The translations under genes were made by a program, and so were the position numbers. A DNA stretch of 64,000 nt from Erodium maritimum (lineage: Eukaryota; Streptophyta; Magnoliopsida; Geraniales; Geraniaceae): assembly GCA_963921825.1 (NCBI GenBank), contig OY997595.1, positions 67,363,879 to 67,427,878 of the forward strand. The letters run 5' to 3'. This document shows positions 1-11,000 of the stretch, piece after piece (position 1 is the stretch's first letter; every line of letters begins with the position of its first letter). Below the pieces are notes generated by a model. That model had not been told where the DNA came from and did not search any database. It saw only the letters and a list, made by a program, of their open reading frames with translations.

Positions 1-780
1 AAGGTAGAAGTCATCTCCTCTCGGGTAGTAACATGAAGCTTCCATCAGCAACTGGAGATTTCATCGAGTGGTAGCGATCGATTCTTTCCCTTAATCCTCC
101 GGCATGTGGGGCATGGTGGGGTGTATCCTATGGGAATTATGGAAAGCCAGGAATAAGAAGGTATGTGAGAACATCTCCTAAACGGTAGCCTTCATTCATC
201 ATACGACCGCTTTGCTAGATGCAGGGTGGCTGGAAGCCAAAATCCGGAAGGGGAGAGTCAATCCATCTCCAACCAGGACAGATAGAGGAGCGGACATAGT
301 GTGTTTTTGTCTGTCCTAAGGAGCCTGGGCCATTAATACGGATGGGGCCCTGTTTGCGTCAACAGGTCAAATGGGAACATGATGAGTATGTAGGGATGAC
401 ATGGGTCAACTTGTTCGAGCCTGCTCTTCCTCATTTCATGGTCCCTAGAACCTGGGTCTGGTAGAAGCTTACGCCATCAGAGACGCATTACAGTGGTTAG
501 TACACAAGCCACGTCAAAGAGCTAGCATCAGGAGTGACTGCCAGGTCATAATGGATATGATCAAGGCAAGGAGAACATCCTCTATCCTCTAGGGATAGTC
601 GTCAACGATTGTATTTCCCTATTAGCTAGACTCGAGTATGTGCAACTCGATTTTGTTAAACGGACAACGAACAGAACATCTCACTGGCTTGCCAGGGCGG
701 CCTGTTCCTCCCCTGTCTGGGAATGGCACGGAGGTTATACCCCGGAGCCATTTCACCATATTCTCATTCCTGATATTTAA
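1..780 (+). mobile_element. LINE 3' remnant: zf-RVT tail plus RNase H domain
   Basis: Broken reading frames on the + strand resemble the C-terminal part of a plant LINE (L1-type) polyprotein. Around 100-175 there is a Trp-rich stretch reading GCILWELWKARNKKV, typical of the end of the zf-RVT domain. Around 330-360 INTDGALF matches the start of the RNase H domain, with its first catalytic Asp. Around 465-500 EAYAIRDALQW matches the helix carrying the catalytic Glu. Around 520-550 SDCQVIMDMI follows. Frameshifts and stops separate these pieces, so this is a dead copy. The 5' part lies left of the window. The end near 780 is followed by an A-rich run but no clear target-site duplication. Confidence 0.7.
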
Positions 781-1100
781 ATAATAAAACTCGTATTGAT
801 AGAAAAAAAATAATTTATCATAATTTGTTAGTTTAAGAGTGAGATTTCACAGTTTTACCCCAGTTGTTTTTGTTGTACCCCTTAATATTTCCTTTTAACT
901 TAATTAGTTTTTCTTTTAAAAAATCATTATTTAGAGATAAAAATTAAGGAGACATATTAAAGTGACATATATTTAGAATTTAGAAACACATCAAAAACTT
1001 TATGTCAATCCAGTGACATTAAAATCATAAGTAATTTTTTTTTGCAAGGATAACAAGTGAAATATTTATAGATAATCAGAGTGTAAAGACAAATAAACAA
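781..1100. other. AT-rich spacer, nothing recognised
   Basis: No coding frame, RNA gene or bounded repeat is seen. It lies directly downstream of the LINE remnant and starts with short A runs. Confidence 0.5.
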
Positions 1101-1119
1101 CCAAACATCAAACTAAGAG

Positions 1120-2280
1120 TACTTAAAGTATGATCCTAATAATAAAGGATCTCGATATAAAGTAAAAGAGCTCAAGGCATCGAACCGTTTCATTGAGATG
1201 TTCGGAAGGGGATATTGTAGTAGTGTCTATCGACATCGATACATCGAATTCGAACTGGAAGTTAGGGTAGAGCAGACCCATTTCCAGAAAAGTATTGTGG
1301 CAGACTGAGTACTCCCCCAGGATACCAACATGCGTCATCCTCCTTGAAATGATAAGAGTAGGGCTCCAAAACGCGAGATTGCCGACCTTCGAGAGGGAAG
1401 GAAAGTACCATATCAGATCTTGGTGGAACCTCTACCACCTTACGTCCAGTGGGGAGGTGATGCTGTCCGACCCTCCACTGGACCATTTCTTACTCATTCG
1501 GTGAGGCGAGGGTGCTTATAGCCCTCCGCCGCTACATGATATGTCTCTTCGGATCGTGTGGATCTCTGTCCACCTCGGCCCATTGGGTCTCGGTCATGAT
1601 CGACTCACACTCCCTCTCAGTATAGAACCACTCGAGCAGCATCCCCATCACCTAATGGGCCTCGGCCCATATTTTCTCCCCTGAAGCCCACGTCCTAGTC
1701 CATCTGCATAGGAACCATAATGGGTCTACCCTATTCACGACGCCTCCATGAGAGGCAGGCCCTCTATTGGACTCAAGCCTCACTGAGCACTTCCCCCCTG
1801 GTGGTTGATCACCGGAAGGCTTCCCCCTCCACTCATCAAGAGGTCCTTGTCGTCGTCCTCCGTTTTCTCCTCTCCCGTTGAGCCTCAACCCCGATTGAAT
1901 ATCCTGAGCACTCCCATCTACCCAAACCGAAAGGACTGATCCGGATAAGAGAGACGAGAGACCTGAGACAACGAAGGTTTCAGATTGTCAAGAATCACCG
2001 CCTGCCGTCGCCTTCCTCCTCCCGCCCATGAGGTCATGGGAGGTTCTGGTTCCACCGTCGCCGGGACTGGAAACACTCTGTCCATCCTCACCGTTGTTGC
2101 TACCGTCGATATTCGGAGATAGAAAACGAGTAGAAGAAGCCATTGCGCGTGAGAATTGAAACTGAGACGTTGAAAACAACCCGTCAGCCATCCCTTTCTT
2201 TATCTCTGCGCTCACCGTCTCCGCCATCATAAGAGAACTCTCATGATTGTTGTAGATCGACGCCGTCATGAGAGCTAGGT
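1120..2280 (-). other. GC-richer degraded repeat-like block, family unknown
   Basis: Base composition is clearly richer in GC than the flanks. Several short open frames run on the - strand (2269-1988, 1888-1652, 1486-1262), interrupted by stops. The first reads from MTASIYNN with Ser/Gly-rich sequence, and the middle one is Arg/Gly/Pro-rich. None matches a domain I recognise. The pattern would fit the leader or ORF1 region of a decayed retroelement, but no terminal repeat, zinc knuckle or RT motif is visible, so no family is assigned. Confidence 0.3.
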
Positions 2281-3360
2281 CTTCTTTTTTTCCGGAAGAT
2301 GTCGTATGTTTTCATGATCACAAGCAGTATTATATGTTAACTATTTGTGATAATTTTGTATATTATTTATCTAATAAACAAAATAGTATCACATTTAAGT
2401 CAATATATACATATAAAATTCCCTTTTAAATTATTAGACCTCTCGACATAAGAGAAAAATAGATCGAGAAACATTAATCTCTATCCTCACTTAATCAGAA
2501 AAAGTCAACTTGCGATATTAATTCATTTTAATATACATTCTCGTTTACTTCTAGTGGACCCATATACGAAGAGCTGTTATGGCACATCGGTGGCCAACAG
2601 ATCACGTCGGTCCATCATGATTATGACATGATCCAGATTTTGACTCGATAGTTATTTTTTATAATTTGATTGTCTTAAATATATTAATTAAATAATATAA
2701 TAAGCCAAAACAGCATTATCTTCATTTTAAATAATTGATTATATGTTGCACGAGGCAAGTTCATATTCACCGGTTCGAGCTTGACTATTGATGCACATGT
2801 ATTGAATACGTTTCTCCTCGTAGAAAATCATGCCCAAACTTGTCAATTTAGAACAACTAAAAGAGTCAGCAATTGCAACACTGACCTTACAAGATCGTTT
2901 GATCACGAAATGTCATAAATAAGTGTGTACGTTCTAAGCCGTCTCTTGGTCTTTGACTGTGAATTAATAGTCATTTTGAATGAGATCACGGGTAAAACTA
3001 CAAAAGTTTTGTTGGTATTTAATTGAATATCAAAGTTGAGACGTTAGTTTGAGAGGAAATATAATATCATTAATAAAGTGTTTCGTGGACTACATAGTCA
3101 TATCTAGTAACCTAAAGATCATATTAATTAATATAATCGGAAAACAAGACAGAAAGATAAAATACCAATCAAATTTTTGTGACCGATGCAAGGGTTATTA
3201 TAAGTGAGTAACAACTATTCTAGAGATACTCGTGATAGGTGATAGGTGATCAGTGAAGAGAATACCCATCTTGATACTAACTGGTGAGAAACAAATGAAC
3301 TGTAATCCCATCTAAGTTTTCAACGTCTATCGTCCTTCATCAGATAGAAAGTAGAGGCTC
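2281..3360. other. AT-rich intergenic DNA, no gene seen
   Basis: No reading frame of meaningful length or recognisable repeat boundary. A short direct repeat (gtgataggtgataggtgat) lies near 3231-3250. Confidence 0.5.
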
Positions 3361-4305
3361 TGAAGTGATGAGTGTTGGAAGCTGATCGGTCTGACATGAA
3401 TCAGTGGGATACTGGGTAGGCTCGGTTCCACCCATGGTGGGGCGATTGGGTCATATCCTCCCAACCAACTAGTAACCATGTGCTCATCTGGATAAGAGAG
3501 TGTGCGTCTCCCCCTCCCTCACATGTTGTTCCTCGTAGTGTTTCTTGCTCGCCTGATGGATCTTCTAGAGTCGATATGAGCGGATTCAACTCCGTCCACT
3601 GCTCCGAATGACTGTTTCCCAACATGGGTGCAACTCGGGTAAAGGGTTTGGCCACATGTGACACTGTTTCAACTCTCCCACTCTTCTGTCTCAGCTGGTC
3701 CTAACTCGGCCGAGTGACGTAGTAGACTCAATTCGAAGTCTGTGATGGGCTTTTCGAACTGTATTCTAGGTGGCGGTCTTTTCACTAGATGACCATGCAG
3801 TGTCTTCCTCGGGCTTCGAAGTGTCTTTGGGATCAACACTATAGCCCAAATGTTATGGTGGGGATGGGCCAATACCACTGTTCGTCGAGGTAACCAGAGT
3901 GGGTTTCCTTACAATCGGCTGATGGGTGGGTGGTCCCAAACCGTACTTATAGGTGCTTTCCCCCATAACAGACCTTATGGGGGGCACGTTCCCCCCCCCC
4001 CCCCCCATTGTTTTTTGTTTTTACTCTGCCTTTATTGTCATGGATCAGTAATAGGAGCTCCTGTTGACCTAAACAACCAGACGAGGTCTGATATATGGCC
4101 TTATCAGCTCCAACGAGTACTAGACGGGAGAGCGAGACACTATTGAGGAGACACGTCCTGTCTCAATGAGATCTGACACAACTCGATTCTAAGTCTCCTC
4201 CTTTTTCTGGGGACCTCCTCGGCTGTTTGGCATCATCCTCACCTCCCCCAAAAGGTCTCTATTGAGGGACTAACATGTTCTTAAACAAAGCAGGTCCACT
4301 CAAGT
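3361..4305. other. GC-richer repeat-like block with a C16 run
   Basis: Non-coding-looking sequence with frames only by chance on both strands. Composition resembles the LTR or untranslated part of a retroelement, but I cannot bound it. A run of 16 C residues occupies 3991-4006. No protein domain was recognised in any frame. Confidence 0.3.
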
Positions 4306-4549
4306 CGAAACAGGAAAAGTGAAAGAAGCAATAAGTGCACACCTCCATGAGAATACAGATCCACCCCATATACTATCACTTGGATTAGCCGATAATTTAA
4401 TTACAAAATAAGCTTTTCGAGTCTATTCGAAACAGGAAAAGTGAAAGAAGCAATAAGTGCACACCTCCATGAGAATACAAATCCACCCCATATACTATCA
4501 CTTGGATTAGCTGATAATTTAATTACAAAATAAGCTTTTCGAGTCTATT
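4306..4549. repeat. Tandem duplication, 122-bp unit x2
   Basis: Two head-to-tail copies, 4306-4427 and 4428-4549, each beginning cgaaacaggaaaagtgaaag and ending gagtctatt. They differ at only a few positions (for example cagatcc/caaatcc and agccgat/agctgat), so the duplication is young. No open frame spans it. Confidence 0.9.
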
Positions 4550-5025
4550 AGAAACTATGCTCACCTTTCATTCACATTTTCCATTCGGTAACCCATTACT
4601 TTTACCTGATAAAATTCCACCTTCAAGTTCAAAAATGTTAATTAAAAATATAAAACCACAAAAAGAATATGAATAAGAAAAGAAACAGGAAAAAAGAGAG
4701 GAGAAGAGATGAATACGGTGTCACATAGTTGGAGAAGATTGGCTGGAGAAGACAGGTTGGGCCGAGCTGCTATAGAGTTGGGCCTTACACTTGCTAAATA
4801 CTCGAACTCCTTAAACGACGTAGTTTCAACATGGGTCCGGAACTGAGAAGCGAGCACTGAGGCGGTGAGTTTTTCATCGGGCTGTGGTGGATGTTGCTTG
4901 TACTCGGATCCAATTTCCGATCAATCTGGTCTCAATCTCGATGAATCCGAGAGACCCATTTCAGATTCTCAGGTAAAAACGACGAAAGAGAGAATTTTTT
5001 TCCACAGTAGAAGGTGCTTTGCCCA

Positions 5026-8000
5026 ATGGTTCCATTTCTGGGCACGCTTCGTCCTCCTCCTGTTTATCTACTGGCTAGTTCCGTGCTTTCTAGGCGCCGA
5101 GTTTCCTTTTCCAATCGTTCAATCTCAGTTCCTAGAAATGGGTTCTCTCCACCATTCAAGCGGATTCTTCAGGCTTGCCTTCAATCCAGTATGTTTTACT
5201 CTACTTTTTTGCTTCTCAGCTCACTTGGGTTTCTCTCTATTATGTGTTGGATTGTACTGTGAATCTCTCCTATTCTATTGTCTATCTGATATGTAGTTGT
5301 CATTGAGTTTGATTTTAATGGGTGTTTATGCATTGCTGTTTCAGGGTTTATGGTGTTTTATGTATTGGTGTGGTTGGATTGTGAGTTTAAAAGTAGAATA
5401 AGTATAAATGATGATGTAGCATGTTTGAATTTTGATGGTTGAAGAAGTTGAATATGAATTTGTGAATCATTCCCTTCACTGTTGATGTGTTTATTGTGCC
5501 TATCAGTTAGAATCTTTTGAGATTCTATAATGTAACAGTTAGAGCTTCCACAGTGCATTAGTCTTTGCTAGACTAATGGCAAATTTTCAGTTTCTCTCTA
5601 CTCAATTAGTCAGGAAAATTGAAACTAGCTCACAGTGCAATTAGCCCCTACTTGGCTAAGAACTTAGCTAATGCACAGTTATTAACAAAAATAAATAAGC
5701 CCATAATATATTCAATTCACCGTTGCTTCAACAATTTTCAACCTGCGTTGATCCCAAAATGCCGAGCTAAACACCAAGTGACCTGCAATTTGAAAATGCC
5801 AAGCTGAAATCGCCGAGCTTTAGCCTCCCACTGTGGCTGCTCTTAGTTCTGCGAATATCATTTTGGTCTCTGCAATGTGGGTCTTAATTTCTCCAAATGG
5901 GTTTATCTTCATATGTCTGATTTGATAAATAAGAATTGGTAAATACCATTATGACGCCATTTGTCAGCATTTCAACGCTCTTGTGGTTTTAGTTTACTCA
6001 CTTTTTTGGTACTTGGTTTGGTAGATAATGTAGCATATGTTATGTGTGATTGCAACGCCTCCATGTCCTTTTCTCTCCATCTCTCTATAAGACTTCAGCA
6101 GTGATACATGATTGTGATCAGCCTTAACTCTCCTTATTTTTGTACTTGGACCAGATTCTGCCATTGGAGATGCCGGAGTGCAGCTACCTGCAGACCAATC
6201 TGACATTCTATTTGTTGGGACAGGAACTAGTGAAGGAATTCCTCGTGTCAGCTGCTTAACTAACCCTTTAAAGAATTGTCCGGTATGATTGCTGAGGTTT
6301 TGATTTCATCGCTTAATTGTCTGGCAGATGCATATCAAACAAGATGAAGAAATACATGCTTTTTGGTTACTATAGGTTTGCATTAAAGCCGTGGAACCTG
6401 GTAATAGGAACAAGAGACTGAACACAGGCCTTCTTATCCGTCATTCGAGCCCCTCTGGGAGACGTAACATTCTAATAGATGCTGGAAAGTAAGAGAAAGA
6501 TGCCTCTATTAACTTTCAAATTTGTTTTTCATTAGCCAAAGCTTGCTTATCCAACTGGTCAAGCACTTGAACTTGAGTCTCTCACCTTTATCATCTATTT
6601 ATCCAACTTTTTTTGGGGCTCTCTCTATCTCTCCCAACTTTTGTTGGGCCACCTTCTCAAGGTGGGAGGTCTTGTGGCAATATTAGAGCTCTTTTCTAGT
6701 TTAATAGATGTCTTGAGCCCATGCTACTACAATCTTAAATGTAAAAATTGTTAAATTGTGTCCCATATTGAAAGTGTATGGACGAATTAACCACTTGATA
6801 AGCATGTTGATGCCTCCACCCATCAGCTTGAGCCTTTTGGGTTGGATTGGGCTTCAACATGGTATCAGAGCTGGTTTGGGCCTGTGAGTCTGCCTTAGTG
6901 TGCAGGATCCTCCCTTCGATGCCCTAGTGTGCAACACATGCGAGGCCCGCACGGGAGGGAGAGTGTTAAACTGTTTGTCCCACATTGAAAGTGTATGGAC
7001 GAATTGATCACTTGATAAGCATATTGATGCCTCCACCCATTAGCTTGAGCTTTTGGGTTGGATTGGGATATTTATTATGGTTTCTCTCAAATTTATCGTG
7101 AACTCAACTTTTTTTCTGTGAGTATTCTACACTGTTCCTCTAATTTCATTTCTGATGTGCAGGTTTTTCTACCACAGTGCTCTTCGATGGTTTCCTGCAC
7201 TCGGGTCAGTTTTCCTTCTCTCCTCATTTATAGAATCCCTTTTTATCAGTCACACCTATAGATTCCTTAATTTATTTTTTCCACTATAATGACGGAATTA
7301 AAACTTATTTTTTTTATCAGTTTTCCTATATTAATGTACAACTTTGATTCCTAATTTGCTTTCAATATAAAATAGTTTGCTTTCAAGTCGGAAGTGTCAA
7401 CTGAGCGAAAAATTATATAAGTGTGTCCATGAGGTTATACTAGAGCGTGGCATAGTAACTTAGTATATTAGCCTTGTGTGGATTAACCACAACTTTAGTA
7501 ATTAGTATATGTTCTGGTTGTGTACTTCGTCTTCACACAAAGATCTGTATGTACTTAGTATATTAGTCTAACTGGTTCAAGGACAGTTAGACTACTATAT
7601 ACACACAAAGATCTGTATGTATAATTGGACATACTAGCATAGTGAGCTTGTTTAGTGTTCCAATCAAATTGCATATTGTGATTATACAACTCAAAGTATG
7701 TGTGATCAACGAGGCCTAAATAAGCTTGTAAACTTGTAATCAACACTTTTTTTTTTATCATCAATTATTTAAATGCATCAAGATTTGGGCTCAAGACCAC
7801 CACCCCTTATGTAGAAGGGAGATATTTTTTTGCCACTTGACCCAACAAGAGTTGGTAAGAGATCAGAGAGGCCCAACCGAAGTTAGAGAGAGAAGCCCAA
7901 CAAGATTTGGGCTCGGTTTAAAAGTTGTTGCACCGGTATGGCTTGTTTTGATCTCTGATGCTATACATGTCTATATTATAGTTTTTGCCTTTTCGTGATT

Positions 8001-11000
8001 AGGAAGTTGTATTTCTGCCAGGATAAGAACACTTGATGCGGTTGTTATAACTCATTCTCATGCCGATGCAATTGGAGGTCGCCGACATCAACACTTCCTA
8101 ATGTTATGCTTACATGATGAAGTTCTTTAATAATACATCGAGATTATTGCAAAAAAAATACCCTGAGTATTCACATTTTACAATGTGTAGCCCTCTTCTT
8201 TGATAATTGCAAAAAGTGCCCTTAACTTGTTTTTTTTGTTGCACTTGGTATAAATTTGTTTCAAAATGACGATTTTACCCTTGGAAATTTAAATTTAAAA
8301 ATAATAATTGAAGAAAAAAAATCCAAATATTCATATCCCTTAGATTCCTTACTCTTTGTACTGTACAAAGAGGAAGAAAATTAAGGTATATGCAGATTTG
8401 ATTTTTTTTGTTTTTTACTTATTTTTTTAAAATCTAAGTTGTAAGGGTAAAATCATCACTTTTATACAAAAACGCAACAAAAAGAAAAGTGTATGGTACT
8501 TTTTTGCAATTATCAAAGAACAGGGCTATAAGTTGCAAAAAATGAATACCTCAGGGTACTTTTTTGCAATTATCCCTAGTACATATGCCTTTTCTGTCCT
8601 CCCGATTTTGTTTCTTCTTCAATTTTCTTTCCCATATTGCTTCAGGTCTTGACGATCTCCGTGACTGGACAAATAATGTCCAACCCCAGATACCTATATA
8701 CGTGGCAGAGCGTGACTTTGAGGTATATAGTCAACCGCACTTTCTTTCAGATATTATTATTTTATGATTGCATGTTATTTGAAGGGTTAATTGCACATAA
8801 CTACCTTTATGGATTTCCCAGAAACATATAACCCCTTCATAAATTTTTCATAGACACATGCCTACGCTTATCAATGTTCACGTTTCACCATCGTACAAAA
8901 TAAATGGAAACCATCGTTTTTCTTCGTCACCTGACTTGAACGTGAGTTGAAAAAAATTGTACTCGTTCCCATTCTTTAATCTCCCGATATCAATATGAAT
9001 CTGTAAATCAGAAGAGTAAAGCGTGAGTGAGTAGTTTCGAGACGTGTGAGTCATGTGACGAAAGAACGAAAAAAATTGATGGCCTCCGTCTATTTTGTAC
9101 GATGTTGACACATGAAAATTCATAAGTGGAGTCATGTTCACGTGGAAAATTTACTATGGGGTCATATAATTGCCTTGGGTTTAGGATAGAAAATTCAAGG
9201 AAATTCCCACAAGAATTATTATGCTTGCGCTAAAAGCAAAATTAATCTAAAGCTGTTTTACTTATACTTGATCAAATGTTCATGGGTTTTGCTATAATTA
9301 GTTGTCTAAGTCGAACCTTACTCCTTTCTACCTCTTAAAATTTGTTGAGAAATGTTGCCCTAGACTCCATAAATTGACACAATAACCTAGAAATTACTAT
9401 CTAGGGATAATTGCAAAAGAAATATCCTGAGGTATTCACTTTTTGCAAGTTGTAGCCCTTTTCTTTGATAGTTGTAAAAAAAGTGTCATGAACTTACCTT
9501 TTTGTTGCACTTTGTGTAAATTTGTTTCAAAATGATGCTTTTACCCTTGAAAATGTAAATTCGAAAAAAAAAGTAAAAAAAAAAATCCAGACTTCTCACC
9601 TCTCTTAATTCTCTCTTTGAATGTAAGAAAATTAAGAGTAATGAAATTCTGGATTTTTTTATTTTTTAGGGTAAAATCATCATTATGAAAAAAATTACAC
9701 AAAGGGCAACAAAAAGGTAAGTTCAAAGTACCTTTTTGCAATTAGCAAAGAATAGGGCTACAACTTGCAAAAAGTGAATGCCTCAGGGTACCTTTTTGCA
9801 ATTATCCCTGCGATCTACGATCTTAACGAATTAGTATCAAGTACATGTCTTTGCCCCTAAAGCTGATCGTATAATCTTTAAAACCCTGTCAGGTGATGAA
9901 GAAAACTCATTATTATTTGGTAGATACAAGTGTGGTCACACCTGGAGCTGCTGTTTCGGCATTGAAATTTAATATCATACGGGAGGAACCTTTTGTCGTG
10001 CATGGCTTAGAGGTGAGTGAGAACCGATAAGACCCTGAGGTATTCATTTTTTGCTACTTGTAGCCCTATTCTCTGATAATTGCTAAAAAGTAGCCTAAAC
10101 TTGTCTATTTGTTGCAATTTGTGTAAAAATGTTAATTTTACCCTTACAAATTAGATTTTAAAAAATAATAAGTAAAAAACAAAGAATCCAAATTTTCATA
10201 TCCCTTAATAGGGAAATGAAAATTTGGATCTTTTGTTCTTACATTATTACTATTTTTAATGTAAATTTTGAAGGGTAAAATCTTCATTTTGAAATTACAA
10301 GTGCAACAAAAAGACAGTTTTTGGGCACTTTTTTGCAATTGTCAAAGTAGAGGACTACAAGTTGCAAAAAGTGAAGACCTCAGGGTACTTTTTTTGCAAT
10401 TATCGGTTGTTCTTGCTCACGGATAATTTATCCCTATCTTTAACATACTATTTTTTGTGTGTTTTCTGTAATGTTCATTTCAGTTTATACCTTTACCGGT
10501 GTGGCATGGTCGTGGCTATCGTTCCCTCGGTTTTCGCTTTGGCAATGTTTGTTACATTAGGTAGTGCTTATCAATGTCACCCAAATACAAAACATGTCGT
10601 GTTTGAATTCCTTTCAGCTCGTAATCTAAAGGGAGAATTGCAGAAAAGTGGGCTCTACTTTTCACGTGTTGCCAATCATAGCCTTTTTCTTTGATAACGG
10701 CAAAAAAGTTCCCTTTTTGTTGCATTGTGTATCAATTTGTCAATATGATGATTTTTCCCTTGAAATCTTAAATTTAAAAGTAAAAAAGGAAAAAATCCGT
10801 AATTTTCACACAAAATTAAGCGAGATGAAAGTTCTGTTTTTTTTAAAATTTAAATCTTCAGGGGTAAAATCGTCATTCCGAAACAAATTGATACGGAGTG
10901 CAACAAAACAGCACTTTTTTTGCCATTAGCAGAGAAAAAAGGTTATGACTTGCAAAAGTAGAAAGTTCATGGTACATTTTTGCAATTATCCCTAATCGGA

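Noticed and set aside
4865..5296. 143-codon frame from a GTG start around hydrolase exon 1
   Set aside because: It is in a different frame from the exon that joins the catalytic domain, has no ATG at its start and runs through the splice donor.
10362..10694. 110-codon + strand frame across hydrolase exon 8
   Set aside because: It is out of frame with the exon and mostly translates MITE and intron sequence.
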